From Bacillota bacterium (GTDB lineage Bacteria > Bacillota > Clostridia > Oscillospirales > Acutalibacteraceae): 64,000 bases of DNA. The notes under the pieces were generated by a model. It was not told where the DNA came from. It saw only the letters and a program-made list of their open reading frames with translations, and made no database searches. The position numbers and the translations under genes are program-made. The stretch covers positions 1 to 64,000 of the forward strand of contig JAEZGM010000027.1 in the NCBI GenBank assembly GCA_023416955.1, given 5' to 3'. Shown piece by piece: positions 25,092-36,200 of this stretch. Positions within the stretch are counted from its first letter, which is position 1. Each line of letters starts with the position of its first letter.

Positions 25092-26411
25092 ATGAAAAAA
25101 GTAAAATACTTATCCGCACTGCTGGCAGCACTGATGCTTGCAGGAACTGTTGCAGGCTGTGGCTCCGCATCCTCAGGGGGGAATTCAGCGGTCTCCGGCG
25201 CAAGCCAGGCGGAGTCAAAGGGCAGCGATAATCAAAAGAACATAAAGCTGTCGGTCATGATGGTTTCTGAATCCGCTACCAAGCTGTTTACAGATGAGTT
25301 TGATATTCCCGCTAAATTCAAAGAAAAATATCCTAATGTAACAGTGGATTTTGAATTGGTGAAAGGCGATACGCTCAGTGTTCTGAAAATGAGGAATCAG
25401 GCTGATGAATTGCCGGATATTATTGCCGGTCAGCTGGAATGGCAATACATTATAAAGGATAAGCTGGAAAAGCTGAATGATCTCGACTGTGTCAAAAATA
25501 ACCTGTACGCAAAAGATTCCGCCATTGATGGAAATGTTTATGCGGTCAATTATGAATCTTTTTACAACTGCACCTTCTATCGCAAGGACATTTTCAAGAA
25601 ATATGATTTGAAAGTTCCGCAGACTTGGGATGAGTTCATCAATGTGATTAAAACAATCAATGGAAAGGGCGAATATATTCCGCTTGCGGTCGGCGGAAAA
25701 GACGAATGGCCGCTCTATCCTTACGGTATGGATGCAACGATTATTTCAAGTGGAAAGGCATCGGCTCTCAATGATATGGCTTCAAGCGATTCGCCCTTCG
25801 CAGAAGGCCAGCCTTCCTACAACGCGTTAAAAAAACTGAAGCAGCTTACTGATCTGAAAGCGTTCGGTTCTGACCCCTTGGGCGTCGGATTTGACGAATC
25901 GAAAACCTTCCTGGGGACTTCGAACAAAGCGGTAATGTTCCCGTCTTCTCAATGGGCGCTGGCTGATGTCCAAACATCCGCAGGTGGCAGTCTGGATAAT
26001 ATCGGCGTGTTCTTTACCCCCTACAGAGACAAAGAATCCGACCCGCTGTATGCTGTGACCGAAATCGGCATGCCTTTCATGGTGACAAAGTCCGATCATT
26101 CTGAAATGGCTAAAACGTTTGTAAACTGGATGTTCAACGATGAGATATACACGAGCTACCTGAAAAAAGCAGGGTTGATCAGCACAGTTACCAATGTAGA
26201 GACTCCTTACGCTCCTGTTTTCAAAGAAGCGATCGACTCAGCAAAAAATTTGAAACCCGTTGCCAAGATTAAAACAAAGGCGTTCACCGATATGTCGTCC
26301 GCGGCAAAGTTCAATTTCGACACGGTCAGCGCAGCGGTTCTGTCCGGCAAAGATTTCAAGGGGCTCATGGATACAAATAATAAAGACTGGAAGAGCGCCA
26401 AATCAGAATGA
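25092..26411 (+). CDS. Extracellular sugar-binding protein of an ABC transporter (family 1)
   Basis: A 439-residue lipoprotein. The signal MKKVKYLSALLAALMLAGTVAGC ends in a lipobox with Cys23, followed by a Ser/Gly linker. The mature part is a type-1 solute-binding protein (ADELPDIIAGQLEWQ, NVYAVNYESFYNCTFYRKDI, KYDLKVPQTWDEFINVIKTI). It delivers oligosaccharides to the two permeases downstream; the glycan is not identifiable, though a mucin-type O-glycan fragment would fit the linked GH101 enzyme. A start site GGAGGAG precedes the ATG. Confidence 0.88.
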   Translation: MKKVKYLSALLAALMLAGTVAGCGSASSGGNSAVSGASQAESKGSDNQKNIKLSVMMVSESATKLFTDEFDIPAKFKEKYPNVTVDFELVKGDTLSVLKMRNQADELPDIIAGQLEWQYIIKDKLEKLNDLDCVKNNLYAKDSAIDGNVYAVNYESFYNCTFYRKDIFKKYDLKVPQTWDEFINVIKTINGKGEYIPLAVGGKDEWPLYPYGMDATIISSGKASALNDMASSDSPFAEGQPSYNALKKLKQLTDLKAFGSDPLGVGFDESKTFLGTSNKAVMFPSSQWALADVQTSAGGSLDNIGVFFTPYRDKESDPLYAVTEIGMPFMVTKSDHSEMAKTFVNWMFNDEIYTSYLKKAGLISTVTNVETPYAPVFKEAIDSAKNLKPVAKIKTKAFTDMSSAAKFNFDTVSAAVLSGKDFKGLMDTNNKDWKSAKSE

Positions 26412-26420
26412 AATTGAAAG

Positions 26421-26461
26421 GGCAGCGGTCCCAGTATCATGCGATATACCGGGACCGCTGT
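26421..26461 (+). terminator. Intercistronic hairpin between binding protein and permeases
   Basis: An imperfect stem CAGCGGTCCCAGTAT / ATACCGGGACCGCTG, 10 bp after the binding-protein stop, with no strong T run. Such a structure usually allows partial termination and stabilises the upstream mRNA, so the binding protein is made in excess over the permeases. Confidence 0.6.
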
Positions 26462-26522
26462 ATTCTAATGAAAAACGGGTGTTTAGAATTGAGCATTCAT
26501 CAGGAAAGAAGAGGTGGGTAAC

Positions 26523-27422
26523 ATGAGCATTGCGAAGCAAAAAAAACTAACGTTGATTACCATGCTTGCGGTTCCGACGATCCTATTGATAATCTTCGTG
26601 ATATACCCGCTGGTCAACATGATCCTACTGAGCTTCCAAAAATGGGACGGAAGTTCAGCAGATAAAATTTGGGTTGGATTTAAAAACTATTACAGGCTGT
26701 TTACCAATTCTCCGGTTTCCTGGAGAGCGCTTCTGAATAACGGCATGTATCTTTTTTTCGGCTTGGCGATTATCCCTCTGCAAATCCTGATTTCAGGATT
26801 GATTACTTCGGGCTTAAGAGGCGCTAATTTTTATAAAGTGACGATTTTTTTGCCTTATATCATCAACAGTGTGGCAATCGGGTATGCGTTCTCTTTTTTT
26901 TTCAGCCCGGTCAGCGGCGGCTTTAATGGGTTGCTGCAGATGCTTCATCTGGACAATTTGATTCAGCATTGGCTCAGCGACGAAAATGTCGTCAATTTTA
27001 CGCTGAATTTTGTGAGCTATTGGAAAGTATTTGGATTCAACATTGTGTTGATTTCAGCCGCGCTGACTTCAATTTCAACGGATCAGCTGGAAAGTGCCTC
27101 CGTAGAAGGTGCGAATGTTTTCCAAAAGCTGTGGTACATACAAATTCCTCAAATTGGAAAGACCCTGAACATTATTGTCTTTATGACGATTGCCGGCGCT
27201 TTACAGGTTTTCGACATTCCTTTCATTATGACCTCCGGCGGGCCGAATTATGCGAGCACCACGTTTTCGCTGTACGCTATCAATCTGGCGTTCAAATACG
27301 AAGATTACGGTCTGGCGGCGTCCATGGCGGTTATTTTAATTCTGTTCATTTTGATAATCAACGGTTTTCCAAAGTTGATAAAAAAACTGGTAGGAGGTGT
27401 CGCTCGTGTCAGACGGAGTTAG
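26523..27422 (+). CDS. Sugar ABC transporter permease (MalF/UgpA-like)
   Basis: A 299-residue, six-helix permease. The N-terminal helix is TLITMLAVPTILLIIFVIYP; the coupling EAA-like loop lies in ESASVEGANVFQKLWYIQIPQI. I choose the ATG at 26523 because GAGGTGGG precedes it. It forms the heterodimeric channel with the next gene. The operon lacks an ATPase, as is common in Firmicutes where a shared MsmK-type ATPase serves several importers. Confidence 0.88.
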   Translation: MSIAKQKKLTLITMLAVPTILLIIFVIYPLVNMILLSFQKWDGSSADKIWVGFKNYYRLFTNSPVSWRALLNNGMYLFFGLAIIPLQILISGLITSGLRGANFYKVTIFLPYIINSVAIGYAFSFFFSPVSGGFNGLLQMLHLDNLIQHWLSDENVVNFTLNFVSYWKVFGFNIVLISAALTSISTDQLESASVEGANVFQKLWYIQIPQIGKTLNIIVFMTIAGALQVFDIPFIMTSGGPNYASTTFSLYAINLAFKYEDYGLAASMAVILILFILIINGFPKLIKKLVGGVARVRRS

Positions 27423-28251
27423 AAAAGCAAAAAGATTCACGTACGCCGCATTGAAGCACCTTCTGCTCATGGTTTGTGTGCTTGTGATTGTAATCCCTTT
27501 ACTGAGTACGTTTTTCTCAGCGTTCAAGCGGCCGGAGGACATCGGTTCTACTTTTACACTGGCACCTCCCAATTATTTTTACCTCGATAATTTTAAAACG
27601 GCATTCACGGAAGGAAAATTTCTCAACGGTCTGAAAAATACGACGATTTTGGTTGGAGTCAGCCTGATCTGCAACGTAATATTGGGGTCAATGACCGCCT
27701 ATGCGCTGGGGCGTTTCGATTTCAGGTTTAAAAAGCTCCTGATGTTGATGTTTACCCTTGGGATGATAGTGCCCACCTATATTACGGAGATTTCCCGATT
27801 TCAGGTGATTTCAGCCATAGGGCTATACAACCATCTGTCCGGTCCGATTTTGATCTATATTTCCGCCGATCTGATGCAGCTTTACATTTATTTTCAATTT
27901 ATGGACAGTATTCCGAAATCGCTGGATGAAAGTGCGATGCTGGACGGACTTAGTTTCTTTGGAATATACAGGCGTATTATTTTTCCGTTGCTTATCCCGG
28001 CTACCGCTGTTATCGCCATCATCAAGGCGGTCGCCATCATGAATGACATGTATATTCCATATCTCTATATCCCTTCGCTGAAATTGAGAACGCTGACAAC
28101 AACGCTGATGTACTTTAGCGGAACGAAATCGGGACAGTACAGCATTTTGTGTGCCGCTATTATCCTGGTAATGATTCCGGCGCTGGTGATTTACTTCATC
28201 TTCCAAAAACAAATTTTCAACGGGATTGTCGCGGGCGCGGTGAAAGAATAG
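27406..28251 (+). CDS. Sugar ABC transporter permease (MalG/UgpE-like)
   Basis: A 281-residue, six-helix permease. The EAA loop is DESAMLDGLSFFGIYRRIIFP, and the ending QKQIFNGIVAGAVKE is the typical MalG-type tail. The GTG at 27406 has AGGAGG nine bases upstream, and the gene overlaps the previous permease by 17 bp. It is followed after 61 bp by the unclassified 585-residue gene. Confidence 0.88.
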   Translation: MSDGVRKAKRFTYAALKHLLLMVCVLVIVIPLLSTFFSAFKRPEDIGSTFTLAPPNYFYLDNFKTAFTEGKFLNGLKNTTILVGVSLICNVILGSMTAYALGRFDFRFKKLLMLMFTLGMIVPTYITEISRFQVISAIGLYNHLSGPILIYISADLMQLYIYFQFMDSIPKSLDESAMLDGLSFFGIYRRIIFPLLIPATAVIAIIKAVAIMNDMYIPYLYIPSLKLRTLTTTLMYFSGTKSGQYSILCAAIILVMIPALVIYFIFQKQIFNGIVAGAVKE

Positions 28252-28312
28252 CAGGGGAGCTGCACTTTGATTTGAAAGGGAGGGGAATGGCCGGGTATGA
28301 CCGGCAGAAGCC

Positions 28313-30070
28313 ATGATATTTAACTTGATTCACCGCCCCGTTGCGGGGGAGCGGAGAGATATTTTTCAAATGCAGCAGGCGATGGCTCACGAGCTTGGCT
28401 TGAAAGTGACGCTGCTGGTTCAGTATGAATTGATGTTTGAAGCCGATATTGTCGAAGAAATACAGCAATACCACGAAGAGCACAGCGACGAGGTTGGCAT
28501 TTGGTTTAGTGATATGGCTTCAGAGCGGATGAACGAGACGTTTCGCTGCAAAGAGCCTTTTTTGTGGCTTTACAGCAGAAAAGATAAACGAATCATCGTT
28601 AATACCGTACTGCAGAAGTTCTTTGACATTTTTGGATATTGGCCGAGGTCTGTAGGGGCCTACCATATGGATGCTTATTCCATGAAATGTCTAAAAGAGA
28701 AATGTCCGTCTGTCAAAATCAGCATAGCGGGCTGCTTTGAAGAAGGCGTTAAGGTGTTCCATGGGTGTAACAATTCATGGTATTTGTTTAACGAAGGAAT
28801 GCCGTGGAATCCATGGTACCCTTCTGTGGAAAACACGCTTTGCCCGGCCAATTCCGAAGAAGACTGGACGGGAATTGTCGCGGTGCCGCATTTAAGCAGG
28901 GATTTGGCACTGTCCTTTGAAGGCCGCAACGACTTTTTCGCGAGCCATCCGGCCAATGTGCAGCGCGCCATGGCAAATGAAGGAAGAACGATTCCCTATG
29001 TGTTTAATTTGTTAGATTTATACAGGATGCAGGAAAAATACAACGGCGGCTTTTCCTATACCAATATGTTTGTCGGCCCGGGCTGGCTGCAGGGAAATCC
29101 AAATGTGCAGGACAGCGACGAAATCACCCAAGAGATTTACAGGGACTACCTCAGTTACATCGCGTCTTTAAAAAGTTCCGGCGAGCTGTGCGATATGTAC
29201 CTTCACGAGTTTGCCGACTGGTATGTTTCCCATGTTCCTGTTCGGCATACGGATGTCTATTGGGCCAAGGAAATTTTGTATGGCTCCAAAAAACATTATT
29301 TTTGGCTGATCAATGAAAGCATGAGAATCGTGATTGACGCCTGTCAGGGCGGTTCCATTGGGGATCTTCGTCCGTTCGTGGCAAGGCAGGAACGCTGTAC
29401 GGGAGCGGATACTGATTTTCGGGAAATTGGCAGCAATCCGTACTTTATCCATTCCCAGTACCGTTCCGGAAACAGTTTCCATTATGCGGACGGCGCGCGG
29501 ACCACACTGCTTCTGACACACGCCGGCCAGACGGTTGATCTGTGTGATTACCCGGTTTCCGTGCGTGAAATTGACCGCCTGTCAAATGGAAGCGTTCGCG
29601 TAACGCTTTCTCCTGCGGCAGTAGCCTTTAAGGACGGGCTTTCGCTTTCAATCAAAACGGTCTATGTCATTACCATGAGCGGAGAGATTTACATAAAGCG
29701 CGCTTTGCAAACAGAGGAAGAAATACCGGATGACATTACGGCAACAGAGTATTTCAAGGGCTGTTACGGAACGATAGAGTATCCGGAAAATATGAATGGG
29801 ATCCGACTGGAGGTAAGTGGAGCAGAAAATGCCGGACTCGACTACGCCTATCGAAGCCGACGCATCGAGACCGCGCTGCCTCGCGAAACGTGCGCAACCA
29901 TTCCGGCGCTGAAAACAAAGGTTGGCCTGTTTCCGGTTGACGGAGAGTTTTTGAATGCCGGAGCGGAAGAGGGGTATCTTTTTAACCCATTTTACACACT
30001 CTCCCTGACCGGAAAAATAAAGAGTGGAAAGGAGCTTTGCACGTGCCTGAAAATGACAAAAAATCTATGA
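28313..30070 (+). CDS. Unclassified 585-aa protein, possibly a polysaccharide-deacetylase-like (beta/alpha) barrel
   Basis: No signal peptide, so probably cytoplasmic. The N-terminal 250 residues have a barrel-like pattern: MIFNLIHRPVAGERRDIFQM, LGLKVTLLVQYELM, EVGIWFSDMA, and GYWPRSVGAYHMDAYSMKCL. The last is reminiscent of NodB-type deacetylases and other glycan-active barrels, but I see no complete metal triad. The C-terminal half (residues about 380-585) looks like a beta-sandwich. It is flanked by a glycan importer and a GH101 enzyme, so action on an imported glycan is plausible. I do not recognise a family with certainty. The ribosome binding site is weak. Confidence 0.6.
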   Translation: MIFNLIHRPVAGERRDIFQMQQAMAHELGLKVTLLVQYELMFEADIVEEIQQYHEEHSDEVGIWFSDMASERMNETFRCKEPFLWLYSRKDKRIIVNTVLQKFFDIFGYWPRSVGAYHMDAYSMKCLKEKCPSVKISIAGCFEEGVKVFHGCNNSWYLFNEGMPWNPWYPSVENTLCPANSEEDWTGIVAVPHLSRDLALSFEGRNDFFASHPANVQRAMANEGRTIPYVFNLLDLYRMQEKYNGGFSYTNMFVGPGWLQGNPNVQDSDEITQEIYRDYLSYIASLKSSGELCDMYLHEFADWYVSHVPVRHTDVYWAKEILYGSKKHYFWLINESMRIVIDACQGGSIGDLRPFVARQERCTGADTDFREIGSNPYFIHSQYRSGNSFHYADGARTTLLLTHAGQTVDLCDYPVSVREIDRLSNGSVRVTLSPAAVAFKDGLSLSIKTVYVITMSGEIYIKRALQTEEEIPDDITATEYFKGCYGTIEYPENMNGIRLEVSGAENAGLDYAYRSRRIETALPRETCATIPALKTKVGLFPVDGEFLNAGAEEGYLFNPFYTLSLTGKIKSGKELCTCLKMTKNL

Positions 30071-30261
30071 TTTTTCGGTGCCCCGTTTGTTATGCGCGTG
30101 AAAATGATGTTGTTTTGCATCAAAAGGGAGAACAGTTTTATTGTGTAAAGTGCAGCTTTACAGGCGACCGGGAGAAGATTAAGGAAATGTATTGCGACTT
30201 GCAAAAGAAGTATAAAAACCGCACGGTTCGATATACAATGGAAGAATTGGAGAAGTTGTAA
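30043..30261 (+). CDS. Small zinc-ribbon protein
   Basis: A 72-residue protein with paired CPVC and CVKC knuckles about 20 residues apart (IFRCPVCYARENDVVLHQKG, then FYCVKCSFTGDREKIKEMY), a zinc ribbon, followed by a charged helix (EMYCDLQKKYKNRTVRY). It starts inside the 3' end of the 585-aa gene (28-bp overlap); the GTG at 30043 is chosen because AAAGGAG lies eight bases upstream. Coupled translation with its neighbours suggests that it serves the same glycan locus. The function is unknown. Confidence 0.65.
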   Translation: MPENDKKSMIFRCPVCYARENDVVLHQKGEQFYCVKCSFTGDREKIKEMYCDLQKKYKNRTVRYTMEELEKL

Positions 30262-30277
30262 AAGGAGTAACGGGAGG

Positions 30278-33200
30278 ATGAGAAGAGGAATGAAGCTGAA
30301 ACGTATTACGGCGACACTGCTGAGCATCGCTTTACTGGCTACCCAATTGACCACGATGAATCTTTTGCCCGCATCTGCAGAAGAAATGACCGTCAATGAA
30401 GAATCCTTTACCATTGCCTCAGATTTTTTGGAAGTGACCCTCAGTAAAAAGTTCCCCAGCATTGTGGAATATAAATGGCTGGAAAACGGGAAAACACTCA
30501 GGGGTAATCCTTATCAGATTGACACGGTTAAAATTGATGACGTCAGTTATCAGCCGCAGGTCACGCTGAATGAAGGAGAAAAAAATGCCGAGTATACACT
30601 GACATTTCCTGAAATCCAGGTTGTTATGAATTTAAGCATCGCCATTACGGACCAGGCGGAAAACAAGAGCACCGCCAAAGGTGAAAACATCGTTTCCTAC
30701 AAGGTAACTGACATCAAAGAAAATGGGGATTTTCGGGTACATACCATTGAAATGCCAAATAACAGCATTTTTACCGTCTCCAACACCGAGGAAAGTCCCT
30801 ATTTTGTCGGCGTGGAGAGTAACGGGAGTGTATTGAAATCCGGTGATACCTATCTTGATCTGACAACGGCAAAGCCTGATTCCGGCGTGAAGAAATATGA
30901 GTATGCCATCATTAACAACGCAGGACTTGCCGGTACCTTTCGAAGCAACGCAACCGGCCTGAAAGACAACAATCTGGTGCTTAAGCAGACAACGAACGTC
31001 GGTTCCGGCACCGAAACGGCAGTGCGAAGCAACAAATGGACCTATCGGATTTCAGACTACACCAAAACGTTTGACGATATTCGATGGGACTACACCCCCA
31101 GGGACAGCTATGAGGGCGCAGAGTATGATCCAGACAGCTTAACCTTCCCGACGGAAAACCCGGCGCCCGCTTCGGGTTCTTCTTTGGTTTCTCAGAATAA
31201 GCAGGTCAGCCAGTATCCGAACGTCACGGTCAATTACCAGGATGCTGCAACCATGGAACTGCCTGTCGTGGAAATCGTTATTACGCCGGATAACAACGGA
31301 GACGGCGTTGTGGATTGGATGGATGGGGCCAATGCTTACCGCGAGGTCCGGTATTTGCCCAGCGGCTGGGAAACGGTCAAAGCGTCCCCGGTGCAGCGCC
31401 TCATCCACCCGCATTCTTCTCTGGACGCGTACACCTTTATGGAAAGTCTGGATGAAACGAAACGGGTCTTTTTGGCGACCGATGGGTTGAAACAGATCGT
31501 TCTGCACAAGGTGTTCAACTATGCGGACTGGGGCGATTTTACACATTACGCAGAAAATATGGGTGGTTTTGAGGACTTTAAAAAATTTGTGGATATCGCT
31601 ACGACACAATACAATAGCTACGTCGGGGTACACACTAATTTCACCGAGGTTTTCGCGAAATCAAAAAATTTCCGCCCTGAAACAATCGAGCCCGGAAACG
31701 GCGGATACGGCGGGTTCGGCTACTGGTTCCACCAGTGCTATACACCGGACAAAATATTTGAGGCCATTACAAAAGAACGCCGTGACCGGCTGGTGGGTCT
31801 TAAAGAATCTATTCCCAATCTGGGATTTTTGTACAGCGATGTATTCTCTGAATCCGGCCTTTTAGACAGGCGCCTGGTAGACGACTACGATGAAGCGGGG
31901 CTGGGCTACTTTGTGGAATGGCCGTATCAAAGCGAGGAAAGATCGGTATGGTCGCACTGGGCAGTGGAGAAAAATTACAGCCCTCCAAATTTGTGCGCAT
32001 ATGGCAGTGATGTTGCTCGTTTTATCAACAACGACATCAAAGACCGCTGGGACAATAATAAAAATATCAATGGGACAAGAGTGCCCGGAAGCAGCCAGCT
32101 GCTGATGGGTGCCGATACAACCGCGTGGGAAGGCTGGATGTCTTCCGGTACAAATAACGAGTACGATAAGGCAATCCGCAAAGTGTTCGATAACAACATT
32201 CCCACCAAATATTTACAGCGCAACTCCATTACACGCTGGACGCGCGGGAGCGATGGTTATGTCGACCACATTTGGTTTGAAAACGGCGTGGAATCCTATT
32301 TTACGGGAGACGTCAACAACCTGAATACCCGAAAGCGTGTGATTGTCCAGAACGGGAAAAAAGTATATGAAGGAACCGCAAAGGATGAGGTGAGCGATTC
32401 TCAGTACCTGATTCCGTGGGATCTGGAGGAGAATGGTACGAAGGAATCGGAAGGGAAACTCTACCATTGGAACGAACTGGGCGGAACCAGCACATGGGAG
32501 CTGCCGGACAGCTGGTCGGACGTTGCAACGGTAAAGGTTTATGAACTTTCCGACCAGGGAAAATCCGGCGAACAGATTATTCCGGTCGAAGATGGAAAAA
32601 TTACCTTCCAGAATATCAAAGAGTCGACCTCTTATGTCGTCTACAAAGGGGATAAGGCTCCGGTGAATGCAGATGTGCATTACGGAGAGGAAACTTTTTT
32701 GAAGGATCCGGGCTTTAATTACGGAAGCCTGGGCAACGCCTGGTCGGTTGAAAAGGGCAGCGCTTCCGTGATCCGCGATCAGCGCAACAGCCAAAGCGAA
32801 GCCTATCGCGGTTATGAACTGTTGATGGGCGAGGGCCAGACTGCGGTCAGCCAGCAGGCTGACGGGTTGGTCGCCGGAGAAGAATACGCCGCGTCCGTCA
32901 TGGTAGAGGTACAGAAGGACAAAACACGTGACGCAAAGCTGGAAGTGACGCCGGAGGGCGGTGAGACTAAAAGCTATCAAATCAATTCTTCCCTTTGGAT
33001 GGATTCCAACGTGATGTCCTCCAAAGCGGGAACGAAAATGCTGACCATCCGCGTTGCTTTTACCGCCCCGGATTCCGGAAAAGCAAATATCTGCTTGTCT
33101 GCGGGGGACGGAAATGCACAGGTAAGGTTTGACAATGTGCGCGTTTACCGGACCAAAACACCGGAAAATCCCGAATACGCCAAGGATAAGGTCATTTTGT

Positions 33201-36200
33201 ACCAGGATTTTGAATATGATCCCACTGGACATGAAGAATCAAAATCCTATGTGACAACGGGCAACGATTATCTGTTCACCTATGAGGGGTATTATCCGTT
33301 TGTCCTCAACGGGTCGGTGCATGAACCCAGAATCATCATTGAGCAAATTAACAATCCATATACCCAAAATGGGGCGGACAATCCATGGGACAAAAAGACC
33401 GCTATTGTCGATGAAGTAATCAGCGGCAGGAATTCCCTGAAAATTGTTGGCGCCGATTCGGGAGTCATTCTTTCCACAACGCCGAACACGGTAAAGTTTA
33501 CTCCGGGAAAAGAATACAGGGTGACTTTTAAGTACCAGGCGCAGCCGGCGGCGGACTATGCGATTGCCGTGGGCACCAAACCGAATCAGGCAGAAAGCTG
33601 CGATATTCTGCTGCCTACTTCGAAGCCAACGATATACACCAAGACTTTTGTTGCAACAAGTGAAAACCAATGGGTCGGTTTTTCGCGCATTGCGAACACG
33701 GTTCCGGAAGATCCCTCCCCCCTTGTGATCGACGATATTCTGATTGAAGAGGTTGGGGACGGCGTATTGCCGCCCTCCCAAAATACGGAAGTGTATGGTA
33801 CCTATGAATTTGAAAACGCAGCCTTAACAGAGGGCCCGGTACAGACTGACGCCATGAAGGTGAGCGACAACGCAAACGCTTCCGGCGGAAAGGTCGTGGA
33901 ATTTTTCCAGGACAAAGGGGACACTCTGACGTTTGATACCGTCAATGTATCCCAGGCAGGGACCTATACGCTGGAAGTTAATTACGCGGCCGGATATAAT
34001 TCCAGAATTTTGCCCGTCATTGTAAACGACGGGGAGCCGATTTTAGTAAATTGCCCGAAAACGAGCGGTTGGGGAACTTATCAGACGGCAAAGGCAACGG
34101 TCTCACTGAAGGAGGGGAATAATAAGCTGGCATTCTCCATCGTAGGTGCGTCGGGTTTTAACGAATGGGAACAGGGACGTATCAATCTGGATTCTATGCG
34201 TATTGTCAGCCGTGCAGTCAATACCGATGAGGTGGTTACTTACGCTAAAATGAAAGCCGGCGAACTGACCGGAGCGGATTCGGTCAGCCTGAATGGAATT
34301 GCAGTGAAGGAAGATTCCAGCCAAGGTACATATTTAGGCGGCATCCGTTCGGAAAGCACCATTGGGTTTGCACAATGGAACTACCGGTATGGCGCAGGCG
34401 GGGTCACCATTATGGCAAAAGGCCTGGCAGGCGGCAAAATCGAAGCATATCAAGGAGCCGCCAAATTGGGCGAGGTTAGTGTTGCGGCAAATAGCCCGGA
34501 AACGCTTTATGATTTAGCATTTAATCGCATGGTGACAGGGTTTGCGGGCATTACGCTGAAGTTTTCCGGTGGGGGAGACGGCGAACTGATGACCGTTCAG
34601 TGGCTGCAATTTACTGAGCGCCGGGAAGCAGAGGACTCCTTCCTGGAGAATGGTGTGAAAATTCAAACCAACGGCGGCAGCGGAAGAGGATACATCAACG
34701 AATTTGAAACTGGTGAGTACAATCCGAAGAAGGACAAAAGAGCCGTGAAGTTTGTGGTGGAGTCTGAAAGTGCTCAGCTTTATAGTATGGATATTTCTTA
34801 TGCGTTCGCCGACATGGAGGCTAAAGATGCGTTTACCCTTGAGGTAAACGGAAAGCCCCAGAGAATGGTTTCGTTTCCAAGCTCAGGAGGCTGGCAGAAA
34901 TTCTCAGCGATGATAGTACCGGTCACGCTTCAAAAGGGAACGAATGTGGTATCGCTGTCCATAGAGAAGGACAAGGATGAAAATTTTGTCAACACAGGTC
35001 GTGTCAATATCGACTACGCAAGATTCATTCCTGCCGGGTTCGACGCAAGCACGAAAATCGAGGCTGAGCTTTATGACGCCGGATATGGTGTAGAAACACA
35101 TCGCAACAATGACGGTACAGCTTATGTGGAAAATAAAGTGGAAAACAGCTGGCTCAGCTACCAGAATGTTGCTTTTAGCAAAGCACCAAATCAGGTGGAG
35201 TTTTCTCTGCAGGGTAAAGGAAGCGGCAAGCTGCGTCTCGTATGTGACGGAGAAGAGATAGGAAACTTTATCGTCAATCAGGTTCAGGACAAAGTCGACA
35301 GCGTTGCCTTTGCCGTTGAAGGCATTAAAACGGGCAGCCATAACATTCAGCTGGAATTTGTCAAAGATGGGGACAGCACGATCAAATTGGATGGTTTCCG
35401 TTTCACCATTCAGACCAATGAAATTAAGTTGAACAAAGAAGTGGAGTTCCTGTACGTCAACCAGTCTGCGTTACTTACCGCGCAGGTTTTACCGGAAGAT
35501 GCCACGGAAAAGGGTGTCGTATGGTCGGTCGACAAGGAAGATATTGTAAAGATCGGCCAGGATGGTGCAATTGTCGGGTTAAAGAAAGGTCAGGCGGTCG
35601 TCACAGCAACCTCGAAGACAAACGACACTATTTTTGGCAAATGCGTGGTTGAAGTAAGGGACCCCTCCTGGATTACCAAAGATACGATTCTGGAAGCGGA
35701 AAACGCCAAACTGTCCGGCGGAGCGGGAGTCAATGCGAATCATTTAGGTTATTCCGGAACCGGTTTTGTAGACGGCTTCTACGGCACAAATTATTTTGCG
35801 AGCACGGAGTTCGAAATGAATGTGGCGAAAGAGGGCGTTTACACTCTGGCGATTCGCTACGCCATGGGGTCGTTTGACAATCAGACCTGCGGATTAAAGG
35901 TAAATGGGATCCGTTTGGAAAAACCTCTGGTTTTCAAGCAGACGACTTCTTGGAACACTTGGGCCTATTTATATACTGATGTGGCTCTGAGTGCGGGAAA
36001 AAATAGCGTCAGCATCGCAATGGACGGAATGACCATGGGCGACACCGGTAACTTTAATCTGGATTACATTGCAGTCAAACCGATGGATACTGCGGTAAAG
36101 GGTGATCCCGTATTCCCGTATGTTGAGGTTCGCACAAAGGCGACGGTGGCTCCGATTCTGCCCCAGACGGTCACCGTGTATTATGAAAACGGCACGACAG

